A stretch of 64,000 bases of DNA from Arthrobacter ramosus (GCF_039535095.1 NZ_BAAAWN010000001.1:3658001-3722000); one strand, 5' to 3'; numbered from the stretch's first letter, positions 16,896 through 25,542 are shown. Notes: generated by a model from the letters alone, not told the origin. Numbers and translations are program-made.

Positions 16896-18331
16896 AAATC
16901 TCCGTTGTAGGCTGCGGCTATCTCGGTGCGGTACACGCCGCCACGCTCGCGTCGATGGGCCACACCGTGGTGGGCATCGACGTCGACGCCCAGAAGGTGG
17001 CCCACCTGAACAAGGGCTTCGCTCCCTTCCACGAACCCGGCCTTGATGAACTTCTCCGGGACGGCTTCGCCACCAAGCGGCTCACGTTCTCCACCGACTT
17101 CGCCGATGCCGCCGACGCCCAGACGCACTTCCTTTGCGTGGGTACCCCTCAGTCCAAAACGTCAGATACCGCGGACCTCTCCTACGTGATCGCAGCCACG
17201 AAGAGCCTCCTCCCGCACCTGGCGAGGGGCGCCGCCGTCGTCGGCAAATCCACCGTTCCGGTGGGAACAGTGGACATGCTCCGCGGCATCCTTGCCCGCA
17301 GGCCGGATGTGCTGCTCGGCTGGAACCCCGAATTCCTGCGTCAGGGCACGGCAGTGAAGGATTCGTTGGTACCGGATCGTCTGGTCTACGGCGTGCCGGG
17401 CGGCAAGGACTCTGCCGCCGGCGCCCCGGTCACGGCTGCCCTCGACGCCGTCTACGAACCGCTGATTTCCGCCGGGATCCCACGGCTGGTCTGCAACTTC
17501 GCGACGGCCGAGCTCATCAAGTCCGCATCCAATGCGTACCTCGCCACGAAGCTCAGCTTCATCAACGCGATAGCCGAACTTTGCGACGCCTCAGGGGCCG
17601 ACGTTACTGAGCTCAGTGAGGCGATGGGCCTGGACCCGCGCATCGGCAACCGGTACCTGCACGCAGGCCTGGGTTTCGGCGGCGGCTGCTTGCCGAAGGA
17701 CGTCCGCTCGTTCCGCGCACAGGCACAGGCGCTGTCCGTGCCTTCCCTCGATGAGTGGATGGGTGTGGTCGATTCCATCAACCTGGGCCAGCGCGCCCGC
17801 GCCGTGGACGTCGCCCGTGAAATGTGCAAAGGCTTCCTGTCCGGCCGCACCGTCACCGTGCTCGGCGCGGCCTTCAAGCCGGACACTGACGACATCCGTG
17901 ACTCCCCCGCCCTTGACGTCGCCCTCCAGTTGGCCGCGGCCGGCGCCCACGTTACCGTGACCGATCCCAAGGCCATCAACAATGCTTGGATGCGCCACCC
18001 TCAACTCCGCTTCGAAGCGTCCACCACGCGCGCGCTCGAAGACGCTGAGTTGGTGCTGCTGCTGACCGAATGGGACGAATACCGAGCCCTCTCCCCCGCC
18101 GCTGTCGGTTCGCTCGTACGACGCCGGATGGTGCTGGACGCGCGGAACGTCCTGGACGCTGGAGTATGGCGGGCGCAAGGCTGGACGGTTCGCGGGCTCG
18201 GAACCGGCTCTCACGCTGCGCCTTCGGAGCCGATGGCTCAAGTCAAACCTCCCGTCGTTCCTGTCAAACCGCTCAACACGCGGCCGTTCATTGTCGGTTC
18301 GCCGGCCAAGGCGCCGTCGACGAGACGGTAG
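16892..18331 (+). CDS. ugd: UDP-glucose 6-dehydrogenase
   Basis: 479 residues. It oxidises UDP-glucose to UDP-glucuronate with two NAD+. The N-terminal Rossmann loop is VVGCGYLGAVHAAT, the substrate segment is GKSTVPVGT, and the catalytic cysteine is in GFGGGCLPKD (about residue 268). The C-terminal UDP-binding domain contains GAAFKPDTDDIRDSPALDV. A tail of about 50 Pro/Lys-rich residues exceeds the usual length (about 430-450). The ATG overlaps the stop of the mannosyltransferase (ATGA). UDP-glucuronate is the precursor of glucuronosyl glycolipids and acidic exopolysaccharide. Confidence 0.94.
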   Translation: MKISVVGCGYLGAVHAATLASMGHTVVGIDVDAQKVAHLNKGFAPFHEPGLDELLRDGFATKRLTFSTDFADAADAQTHFLCVGTPQSKTSDTADLSYVIAATKSLLPHLARGAAVVGKSTVPVGTVDMLRGILARRPDVLLGWNPEFLRQGTAVKDSLVPDRLVYGVPGGKDSAAGAPVTAALDAVYEPLISAGIPRLVCNFATAELIKSASNAYLATKLSFINAIAELCDASGADVTELSEAMGLDPRIGNRYLHAGLGFGGGCLPKDVRSFRAQAQALSVPSLDEWMGVVDSINLGQRARAVDVAREMCKGFLSGRTVTVLGAAFKPDTDDIRDSPALDVALQLAAAGAHVTVTDPKAINNAWMRHPQLRFEASTTRALEDAELVLLLTEWDEYRALSPAAVGSLVRRRMVLDARNVLDAGVWRAQGWTVRGLGTGSHAAPSEPMAQVKPPVVPVKPLNTRPFIVGSPAKAPSTRR

Positions 18332-18371
18332 CTTTGCTTGGCCGCGGCCGTGATGAGGGCCGCCAGCGGGT

Positions 18372-18489
18372 CTCAGTGTTTTTGCCCTGTGAACACGTAG
18401 ACGGGCCCGCAGGCACACGGAGATCCGGCTTGTTCACACTGAGAAACGGCCTTTGGCACACGGATTTTTCCGTTTTTTACACGTAGACG
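18372..18489 (-). repeat. Extragenic repeat, TCTACGTGT/TCCGTGTG family, copy 1
   Basis: Read on the minus strand, this stretch carries CGTCTACGTGT twice (18479-18489 and 18394-18404, 85 bases apart). TCTCAGTGTG and ATCTCCGTGTG lie between them. The same words recur in plus orientation at 25458-25542, on the other side of the bacteriocin-like cluster. The 200-base gap 18332-18530 holds nothing else I can name. Confidence 0.7.
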
Positions 18490-18610
18490 CCAATTTCACC
18501 GAGAGAATCTGAATCGTGGATGGCCTTCCTTGAGGAGGGGCACCACGTTTCAAGGCCAGCAATACCGTTGGCCGTTCTACTCGAGAAATGGGGTTGTAGT
18601 GGAATCAACA

Positions 18611-18877
18611 ATGACGAAAAGGACCGGCCTTCAGGCCGCGGCCGCGGCCGCGCTGGCTGTGGTCGGCATCTTCGGCGCGAGCATGGCCGTTTCATGGATC
18701 GCGGGGTCCCTCGGCATCTCTGCCGCGGCGGCGTCCCAGATTGTGAACGCCATCGAGGTCGGAGGCTGGGCTCTCGTTGTCATCGGCACTATATTCGGGG
18801 CAGGAATCACTGGCGCCTTGATCGCAACGGCTCGAGGAATCCTCTTCCGCATCGGCCGGGCGCAAGCAGTCGCGTAA
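18611..18877 (+). CDS. Putative circular bacteriocin precursor (uberolysin/circularin-like)
   Basis: 88 residues from the ATG at 18611; a GTG at 18599 and a TTG at 18530 are in frame but less likely. A 25-30 residue leader (basic start, then an Ala-rich hydrophobic run) precedes a core of about 60 residues. The core begins WIAGSLGISAAAASQIVNAI, matching circularin A at A-G-x-L-G and A-A-A-x-x-I-V-N. It continues with a glycine/alanine-rich hydrophobic pair of helices and ends RIGRAQAVA, close to the uberolysin C-terminus (KAQAV). A basic patch lies near the end. Family knowledge: the leader is removed and the ends are joined to give a membrane-active saposin-like ring. The SpoIIM-type gene four bases downstream supports this. 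Confidence 0.78.
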   Translation: MTKRTGLQAAAAAALAVVGIFGASMAVSWIAGSLGISAAAASQIVNAIEVGGWALVVIGTIFGAGITGALIATARGILFRIGRAQAVA

Positions 18878-18881
18878 ATCG

Positions 18882-19442
18882 ATGCTTGCTAAGACAGCAC
18901 GCGTGCTTGGGGGCATCCCTGGATGGTTGCTCCCAAGCACGGGTCTGGCCATGGCAGCCATAGCCGTCTTCGGTTACTCGGCCGTGGACCTGTCCTGGAT
19001 CCGGGACGCGAAGGACATGGGTGGGAGTCCCCTCTACAGCAAAGACTTTCTCCAGATCCTCGGCCGGAACGTCGGCGCGGCCTTGTTGCTCTATTCGGGG
19101 GTCGCGACCCTTGGGCTCACTACGCTTCTCGGAGCCGGAATCCTGGCGCTGTATGTCGGGGCGACGGTATCCCTCGGGGTGCATTCCGTCGGCGGGACCG
19201 GCCTGGTTGCCGACGTGATTTGGTATGTCCCGTTCGAATTCTTCGGCCTGGTGATGGCGGCGACCGCCGGATTCCAGCCCGCCGCGGGCCTCACTCGCAG
19301 GCTGCTGATGAAGAACGAGCCCGCAACTGTGCGCTCGTTCATCGACGACATGGCCCGTTCCCTCGGCACCTTGCTCATTGCCATCGCCTTGATAGTCCTC
19401 GGTGCCGCCATCGAGGCCATCGTGATCCAGCTAAAGACCTGA
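18882..19442 (+). CDS. SpoIIM/DUF95 family membrane protein of the bacteriocin cluster
   Basis: 186 residues with about five hydrophobic helices, matching the stage II sporulation protein M/DUF95 family: RNVGAALLLYSGVATLGLTTLL, then a central helix ending VSLGVHSVGG, then WYVPFEFFGLVMAATAG. DUF95 proteins are a hallmark of circular bacteriocin operons and are implicated in maturation or secretion. It starts four bases after the precursor stop, so it should be translated from the same message. The ribosome site is weak, consistent with coupling. Confidence 0.82.
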   Translation: MLAKTARVLGGIPGWLLPSTGLAMAAIAVFGYSAVDLSWIRDAKDMGGSPLYSKDFLQILGRNVGAALLLYSGVATLGLTTLLGAGILALYVGATVSLGVHSVGGTGLVADVIWYVPFEFFGLVMAATAGFQPAAGLTRRLLMKNEPATVRSFIDDMARSLGTLLIAIALIVLGAAIEAIVIQLKT

Positions 19443-19452
19443 GGAGGACTTC

Positions 19453-20061
19453 ATGACCAGCACGGAAGACGGCCGAGAGTCCGAAACCGTCATCAGCGTC
19501 GCTAAGGTCGGAAAGTTGCAGCCCGAGCCAACCGCGGCCAGGGAATGGGTCCCCACGTCCCGCGCTCTGTGGATCGCGGGCTACATTCTGCTGATGGCCT
19601 TGGTGGCCCTGCGGCTTCCCCTGACCAGGAAGTATCTCAGCGCGAACGTTCCGGCGGAAGTGCGGTCGGAAATCGGGGACGATCGCCTGCTGAATCTCTC
19701 CATGACGGTGGGCACCGTTTTGTTCTTTCTTCTCTACGCGGTAATCATCGCTTTGTACTTTTCCCTCGCCGCGTTCCTGGACAAAAGAGTGATCCCGGGA
19801 AAATGGCTACTCGCGGGCCGCTTCAATATCGGAGCCTTCTTTGTGATCGCCATTCTCGCCACGATCCCCGTGAATCTCTTCAGCGTGGTGTTCGGCGTCC
19901 TCCAACCGCGGGATGTCCCCGGATATTGGGCCTATTTCCCCTCGATGGCCGTTCTCGCCCTGGCGATCTTCTACCGACATTGGCGCGGGTTTTCCACAGG
20001 CAGGAAGATCCTCGTTGTGCTTTCAGCCATAGCTCTGTCAACAATAGTTGCCATCGGCTGA
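19453..20061 (+). CDS. Membrane protein of the bacteriocin cluster, unknown role
   Basis: 202 residues. A polar N-terminal tail of about 40 residues precedes five hydrophobic segments: ALWIAGYILLMALVAL; TVGTVLFFLLYAVIIALYF; FNIGAFFVIAILATIPVNLF; AYFPSMAVLALAIF; and ILVVLSAIALSTIVAI. A strong GAGGAGG ribosome site precedes the ATG, ten bases after the DUF95 gene. I do not recognise a named family. By position it could be part of the export machinery or an immunity component. Confidence 0.8.
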   Translation: MTSTEDGRESETVISVAKVGKLQPEPTAAREWVPTSRALWIAGYILLMALVALRLPLTRKYLSANVPAEVRSEIGDDRLLNLSMTVGTVLFFLLYAVIIALYFSLAAFLDKRVIPGKWLLAGRFNIGAFFVIAILATIPVNLFSVVFGVLQPRDVPGYWAYFPSMAVLALAIFYRHWRGFSTGRKILVVLSAIALSTIVAIG

Positions 20062-20097
20062 CCTTCTTCAACCACCACCCACGGACAGAAATTCTCA

Positions 20098-20505
20098 ATG
20101 ACTACTCAGCTCTACAGCCTTCTTCTACGAATCGTGGGCCTCATGGTCGCTGCATTCTCCGGCATTTCCCTCGGCCTCATTTGGGCTTCTCCTGCCCCGG
20201 AAGGCCTCAACAATATTGATCCGCTCGCCCTGAAGAACACAACGGTCACCGTACTTCTCGTCTTCGGAGTGGCAGCACCCCTGATTGCGGCATTCAGCCC
20301 GGCCGGGAAATGGCTGCCGCTCAAGGCGGCCGTTTTCGCCGTCGCCGGTTTTGCCAACGCGGCGACCCTCAGTCCGGTAATAGTTGTCCCGTTCCAGGGA
20401 ACGACGTCGGCCGTCGCCGTCGTCTGTGCGCTCGGGCTTACGGTCCTCACCGTTGTGGCCTTCATGGACTCAGTCCAGAAGAAGAGTCCGCGGAGCAAGT
20501 TCTAA
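20098..20505 (+). CDS. Small membrane protein, candidate immunity protein
   Basis: 135 residues with four hydrophobic helices and a short basic tail (KKSPRSKF). Small basic membrane proteins commonly give self-immunity in circular bacteriocin operons, but nothing in the sequence proves that here. The ATG follows the previous stop by 36 bases and the next gene starts seven bases after its stop, so it is inside the same transcription unit. Confidence 0.75.
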   Translation: MTTQLYSLLLRIVGLMVAAFSGISLGLIWASPAPEGLNNIDPLALKNTTVTVLLVFGVAAPLIAAFSPAGKWLPLKAAVFAVAGFANAATLSPVIVVPFQGTTSAVAVVCALGLTVLTVVAFMDSVQKKSPRSKF

Positions 20506-20511
20506 GCGCTG

Positions 20512-22041
20512 ATGACGGCCAAAGTCTCTCCCGCCGACGTCGCAGGCCAGGTTTCGAGCGCCAGAGTCACAGCCGCGTCGGTCCGGCGGTCCGACTACCG
20601 AATCCTGCGGGACTTCCGGGCGTTCGAAATCGTCAATGCGATGCGTTTGCCGCTCACGTTGGATGGCTTCAGGGCCCTCGCTATCTTCGGATCGATAGCC
20701 TTGGTCCTGCTCGGAACAACGGCGTTCGCGTCCACGATGTCCGTTCTCCGCGACGGCCCGCTCCGCCATGACGCGGCCGCTGTGCTCAATTGGGGATTCC
20801 TCGCGATCCTCTACTCCGCTGTCGCGACAGTGCTCACCGAGGTAGTTTCGAGCCGACGGCTGGCAGTCTCTGGCACTCCGCACTTGGAGCTCTTCCGGGC
20901 GATGGAACTTCCCCTCCCGCAGGTTGTGGTGAGATACGGTCTGGTCCCGGCGTTCCGCCGCACAGGCATCCTTTGGTATTCAGCCGCGGTATTCCTTCTG
21001 GTCTTCTTCGAGGAATCGTCGAGCTACATCGACGTCGTGGCGGCATCCATCTCCGTCCTGACTCTCGCGTCCTGTGCTTGCGTCTATTGTGTTCTCCATT
21101 TCGCTTCGACGCCTGCACGACGGATAGGCCTCCATTGGAGGTACTGCCTCTTGGCTCTCGTCCCCGGAGTGTTGCTTGGGTTGGCCACCGGCTTCCTCGT
21201 GCCTCAGCTCTCCCGGCTGGACGGCCTCGCCGAGGACCCCTCGCGATTCCTTCCGGCGTTGTGCTTGCTAGCGGCTGTTGCATCCGGGGTATTGATCCTC
21301 CTCAGCATCCGCGCGTGGCGCCGCCTCAGCTACCGCAAGATTTCCTTCAGCGCCGCACGGGGCGGCTGTCAGCGACCGGTGACAAACTTCGGGCTTTTCG
21401 TTGTCACTGATCTGTTGAGCAGCAAACAGGGCTCGGTGATCACCACCATCGTCCTCGCCTGGATCGCCGTCGTTGGCATCCTCCTGGGAGCGAGGGGCAT
21501 CCTCCCCCTTCACTCAGCTCTCGGCGTCGGGGAACTGCACAAATCCTTGATTGGTATTGCCGTGCTCCTGAGCTTGGGCGTCACGGAACCGATGCTCTAT
21601 CGGATCGGGCCCACAGCGAAGCTGTACCACTACCGCTTTGCGTGGGAGAACGGCGTCTCCGCCACTGCGATCGTTGTCCGGCTCGTCGGGATCTACGTTA
21701 TGGCGGGGGCGGCCATCGGTGGGTTTGTCTTCCTGGGGGCACTTCTCGCCTTGGACATTCCGGCTCCCGGTGCTGTCCTCGCGGGCCTGATCGTCGCAGC
21801 GTCCGGAGTGGTCGCGGAATCGCTCTCCCGTCCGCCAACCACCACTGACGGCACCAAATCCAACGACGTGATGGACGGCCTCTTCACACTCCTCCTGATT
21901 TCTCCTTGCTCGCTCATCCTCGTTGTCAGCCCTGAGTTCAGCACCGTGCTGTTGCTGGGCTATTCCATCCTTTTGATCCTGGGAGCCGCCGTATGCCTGC
22001 ACCAACGTCTTTTGAGGCTTCGATCGAAATTGATTCTGTAA
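20512..22041 (+). CDS. Large polytopic membrane protein, probable ABC permease partner
   Basis: 509 residues with roughly ten to twelve hydrophobic helices in two blocks, separated by a loop at about residues 270-300 (RRLSYRKISFSAARGGCQRP). The last 49 bases overlap the start of an ABC ATPase, the typical arrangement of a permease and its ATPase. No peptidase or other catalytic motif is visible. A role in exporting the bacteriocin, or expelling it as immunity, is inferred from context. Confidence 0.8.
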   Translation: MTAKVSPADVAGQVSSARVTAASVRRSDYRILRDFRAFEIVNAMRLPLTLDGFRALAIFGSIALVLLGTTAFASTMSVLRDGPLRHDAAAVLNWGFLAILYSAVATVLTEVVSSRRLAVSGTPHLELFRAMELPLPQVVVRYGLVPAFRRTGILWYSAAVFLLVFFEESSSYIDVVAASISVLTLASCACVYCVLHFASTPARRIGLHWRYCLLALVPGVLLGLATGFLVPQLSRLDGLAEDPSRFLPALCLLAAVASGVLILLSIRAWRRLSYRKISFSAARGGCQRPVTNFGLFVVTDLLSSKQGSVITTIVLAWIAVVGILLGARGILPLHSALGVGELHKSLIGIAVLLSLGVTEPMLYRIGPTAKLYHYRFAWENGVSATAIVVRLVGIYVMAGAAIGGFVFLGALLALDIPAPGAVLAGLIVAASGVVAESLSRPPTTTDGTKSNDVMDGLFTLLLISPCSLILVVSPEFSTVLLLGYSILLILGAAVCLHQRLLRLRSKLIL

Positions 22042-22637
22042 CCGCCGGCTACCGGCAAGGCTCACCCGTCCTGGACGGACTCAGTCTCGGCATGAACGAG
22101 CCGGGGCTCTACCGGGTGGCCGGCAGCAATGGCAGCGGGAAATCGACTCTCTTGGAGCTCATCAGCGGTTTCCTCGAACCTTGGGCCGGAAGCGTTCGTC
22201 TTTGCGGCATCGACGCCGGCTCTCCCGACGCGCGCCATGTGCGGAGCGTCTGCCGTACGACGCCGGCGCTCTACCCCTCCATGACCGTTCACGACCATCT
22301 GGCTCTTGCGGCCCGCAGCCGTCAGGTCGGCCCGGAGGCCGGGCTCGCCCGGCTGGCCAGATACGGATTGGAGGACTGGGCGGAACAGCCCGTCTCCATG
22401 CTGTCGACGGGCAATATCCGGAAGCTCTGGCTGCTCATGTGCACTGTCGCCGATACCCCTGTGGTCGCCATCGATGAGCCTTTCAACGGTATGGACGTTC
22501 GGGGAATCGAGGCCCTGATCGACGAGCTCGGCGAATGGGCACAGCACAAAGTAGTTGTCCTCATCTCCCACACAGTTCCGGAGCAACTGGCCGTTAGACA
22601 TTCCTTCGTCTTCAAGCAGGAAGGAGGATCGTTGTAG
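21993..22637 (+). CDS. ABC transporter ATP-binding protein of the bacteriocin cluster
   Basis: 214 residues, one nucleotide-binding domain. Walker A is GSNGSGKST (residues 44-52), Walker B is VVAIDEPFNGMD, and the H-loop is ISHTV. The ABC signature reads LSTGNIRKL rather than LSGGQ, a divergence seen in some self-immunity ATPases. The gene starts 49 bases inside the preceding membrane gene, so translation is coupled. It is the last gene of the plus-strand operon; the convergent LuxR gene ends 20 bases further on. Confidence 0.9.
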   Translation: MPAPTSFEASIEIDSVTAGYRQGSPVLDGLSLGMNEPGLYRVAGSNGSGKSTLLELISGFLEPWAGSVRLCGIDAGSPDARHVRSVCRTTPALYPSMTVHDHLALAARSRQVGPEAGLARLARYGLEDWAEQPVSMLSTGNIRKLWLLMCTVADTPVVAIDEPFNGMDVRGIEALIDELGEWAQHKVVVLISHTVPEQLAVRHSFVFKQEGGSL

Positions 22638-22656
22638 ACCGAAGCCCACGCGCGGC

Positions 22657-25242
22657 TCACTCCGAAAGCCGCTTCTCGCGGAACGGAGACGAATCCCGGA
22701 CGAGGTCAAAGAGGGCGGTGCGGGAAGGGCTTCCGGTCTTGCGCAGCGCGTTGGAGACGTGGCTTTCAACGGTCCTGATACTGATTCCCAGATGCTCGGC
22801 GATCTCGGGGTTGGAGCGATGACCGGCCAGGGCTGCGATCTCGATTTCCCGGACCGTCAGGGGCGAGTAGCTTCCGGAGCTAAACGCGACGGGTTCATCC
22901 TCCGAGGGAAATCGTGTCGCGAACATGGAGTACGCCCGGTCCATCGCTGCCGCGCCGATGGTGTCGTCCACGAACGCATACCGCTTGAAAGCACCGCGAA
23001 GCAGCATCCGTACCTGGTAGAAGTCGACGTCGGGCTCGTAATGCTCAAGCAGCACGCCTAGCATTACGTGGTCGTCCTCCACTACCGCGGCAGCAATTGC
23101 CAAAAGCTGATCATGTGAAGTGGAGGAGGGATGCTCTTTCAAGGTCTGCCGAAGGAGTTCGAGAACCTTACGGCCGGGGAGCAGGCACGTGAAGAACAGT
23201 GCGGAATAGATCGCCTCGAGGATATAGCCACGTTCGAGCTGCCGTTGAATGAGTTTCGCGGCCTTCCCGTCGAATACAGCTGGGATAAGGGGCCGCGCGG
23301 CGACGAGTTCGTAGACTCCTCTCGCGGTTCCGGGGAGTGGGCCGATGTCTTCAGCTTCGCGCCTCGCCTGGGTGGCAAGGGTCGCTGCAGGCAAGATCGC
23401 GGACGTCGCCGTCCTCAGTCCAGCGAGCCTAAGCATGGCGTCGTGGAGGGAAGCCACCAGGAACCCCGGCCGCCCCATGGCAAAGATACTGCCCATGAGG
23501 TATTCGGCATCGTCGAAATAGCCGCGGTAGGTCAGGGCTTGGGCAGCCACATAGGTGTTGGAAACCATCCCGAATTGGTCCAGGTTGCGCCGGGCTTCTG
23601 CACGCTGGTCAAGCGCAAAGACAATTGACTCCTCAATCCGCCCCGAGCTGAACAATGCCATTCCGCGGATGAACGGTTCGATTCCCGGGATGCCTCTTAA
23701 TCCGCCTGGAGGCTGGATGGCTTGGAGCGCGGCGGAAGGGTTGAATCGGTAGAGTTCCAGGATGCCCCGGATGCTGGATATGACACCGCTTTCAGGGTGA
23801 CGATCGTCTAGCCGCGCGAAGATTTCGTCGAGGTTCTCCGGCATTCGATCGTAGGATGCCACGAGGAAAAGTTCCGCGGCTTCGGCTTCTGCGGACCATT
23901 CGGGACGTTCCTTCCCGAAGCTCCTGAGGACGCCGGCAGCAGAATCCAGTCCTTTGCCTTTATGGATCGCCCAAAGCGCTTTGGTAAATGCCAGGAACAG
24001 GAGATCGCACGATTCTCCCTCAGAGGTCAACGTCTGCGCGATCACGCGCTCAATTCTCGATGCGTCAATGGGCGATCCCCAGTAGACGCTCAGGAGTGCG
24101 ACCGCATTCGACACCGATCTGTCGGCATCCCACCGCTCGTAGCGCTGGCGCTCCAGGACGGAGATTTGCTCATGAAAATGGCGCGCCGTGGCCGCATCGT
24201 CGGAGTTCCGTTCAAGGCGCAGCGCGGCCAGGACCCTCATCAGCGAATCGGCCGAGTTGAGGTCAATGCGGGATTCCTGCGGCAAACCACTGAGGGCTCG
24301 TGTTATTCGGCTCTTCAGGACCCGCCTGCTTGTGAGCACCCTTTGACCGCGGAAATAGTCGGCCAGGACCGGCGGGGTGATCGAAGCGCAGACAGTGTTG
24401 TGGAGATCTTCCGTGACGGAAATGAGGCCGCGCTGTTCGAGCCTGTCGAGAACGTCGGAATGGACTACCTGTTGCAGTACATCGAGGGGCGTCGTCCCGG
24501 CGATGGCCATGGCTTGGAGGCCAGTGAGTTCGTCGGGTTCAAGTCCTTCGAGGAGGGATTCCACCGTGCCATGGAGGTGCTCGTTCCACAGGGTGTCGCC
24601 TGTCATGTGCCATTGACCATGGCGGAGGACAATCAAGCCACTGAGGGAAGCAGTTTCCGCGATGCGAACCACAAGCCGGGGGTTCCCCGCCGATTTCGTC
24701 AGGATCCGGGCAGTGGTGTCGGCGTCCGCAGGAGCTCCCAGAATGTCGGTGAGGAGCTCGTTCACCTGCTCGTAGCGAAGCGGATTCAAGTGAACCCTGG
24801 CTTCCGGGCCGGGGCTGAGCACCGCAGGCTGTGCCATCGAGTAGATGGAAGACTCGTTCATGGTGACGATCATGGGCCGTTTTGTCCGACGCCGGACGGC
24901 GTCCAGAACCGCTACAGTCTCCGCGTCGACGAACTCGAGGTCATCGACTACAAGCACGCGCTCCCCTGGCCTGGAGAGTCGGCTTGCCAGGGTGTCAGCC
25001 ACACCTAGAACTCCCAATTGGCCTATTCGAATATCCAGGCTCAGGCTATGTATTCCACCAAATGGTATTCCGCGATGTGAGCGGAGTCCCGAAATGGAGT
25101 AAACCGTCGCTCCGGTATTTTCCAGATCGGCGATAGCCTTTTGCGCGACACTCGTGCGGCCGCTGCCAGGCGCGCCGACAATTCGAACCATCATTCCGCG
25201 AGCAACGTAGTCCAGCGTTCGCCGAACTTCCTGATCGAACAC
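22657..25242 (-). CDS. Large ATP-binding LuxR family regulator (LAL-like)
   Basis: 861 residues from a GTG at 25242; the frame stays open upstream, so the start could be earlier. The N-terminal AAA/STAND-type ATPase has Walker A VGAPGSGRTS (about residues 23-32) and Walker B RVLVVDDLEF. A long helical, TPR-like middle follows. The C-terminal LuxR helix-turn-helix (about 800-850) shows LTVREIEIAALAGHRSNPEIAEHLGIS in spaced form and RTVESHVSNALRKTG. Such proteins often act as pathway-specific activators. Its stop faces the stop of the bacteriocin ABC gene, so it is a candidate regulator of that cluster. Confidence 0.88.
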   Translation of the reverse strand: MFDQEVRRTLDYVARGMMVRIVGAPGSGRTSVAQKAIADLENTGATVYSISGLRSHRGIPFGGIHSLSLDIRIGQLGVLGVADTLASRLSRPGERVLVVDDLEFVDAETVAVLDAVRRRTKRPMIVTMNESSIYSMAQPAVLSPGPEARVHLNPLRYEQVNELLTDILGAPADADTTARILTKSAGNPRLVVRIAETASLSGLIVLRHGQWHMTGDTLWNEHLHGTVESLLEGLEPDELTGLQAMAIAGTTPLDVLQQVVHSDVLDRLEQRGLISVTEDLHNTVCASITPPVLADYFRGQRVLTSRRVLKSRITRALSGLPQESRIDLNSADSLMRVLAALRLERNSDDAATARHFHEQISVLERQRYERWDADRSVSNAVALLSVYWGSPIDASRIERVIAQTLTSEGESCDLLFLAFTKALWAIHKGKGLDSAAGVLRSFGKERPEWSAEAEAAELFLVASYDRMPENLDEIFARLDDRHPESGVISSIRGILELYRFNPSAALQAIQPPGGLRGIPGIEPFIRGMALFSSGRIEESIVFALDQRAEARRNLDQFGMVSNTYVAAQALTYRGYFDDAEYLMGSIFAMGRPGFLVASLHDAMLRLAGLRTATSAILPAATLATQARREAEDIGPLPGTARGVYELVAARPLIPAVFDGKAAKLIQRQLERGYILEAIYSALFFTCLLPGRKVLELLRQTLKEHPSSTSHDQLLAIAAAVVEDDHVMLGVLLEHYEPDVDFYQVRMLLRGAFKRYAFVDDTIGAAAMDRAYSMFATRFPSEDEPVAFSSGSYSPLTVREIEIAALAGHRSNPEIAEHLGISIRTVESHVSNALRKTGSPSRTALFDLVRDSSPFREKRLSE

Positions 25243-25457
25243 TCGCGATCCAACTTTCTCTGATGCGCTGATCCAGCACTCTCCGGGCCCTAGGTGGTGC
25301 GAGGTCCAGACTATTCAACTGTTTCCTGCCCAAAGCCGGGCGTTGGGCAGGCGGACTCCCAAGCACTCCCGCGGAATCCCCCCGGGTGCGCTGACGAACC
25401 TCGTTCCAAGGGCAACCGTAAAGTCCGAAACCGCCATCTAAGTGTGGTTTTGGCGAA

Positions 25458-25542
25458 ACTCAGTGTGCGCAGGGGGGCGTCTACGTGTGCCGACGTGGGG
25501 TTTTGTTCCGCATCTCCGTGTGCGCCGGCGAAATCTCAGTGT
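25458..25542 (+). repeat. Extragenic repeat, TCTACGTGT/TCCGTGTG family, copy 2
   Basis: Plus-strand order: ACTCAGTGTGCG (about 25459), CGTCTACGTGT (25478-25488), ATCTCCGTGTGCG (about 25513), ATCTCAGTGT (about 25533). The words match copy 1 at 18372-18489 in opposite orientation. The rest of the gap 25243-25850 is AT-richer just before the lipoprotein gene and shows no gene. Confidence 0.7.

Noticed and set aside
18520..18963. 147-codon frame overlapping the bacteriocin precursor
   Set aside because: It is the Arg/Gly-rich shadow of the precursor gene; the overlapping frame gives a protein with family-like features and correct gene spacing.
23678..23700. tRNA-like GGTTCGATTCCC box
   Set aside because: It lies inside the coding frame of the LuxR regulator and no acceptor stem or anticodon arm can be paired.
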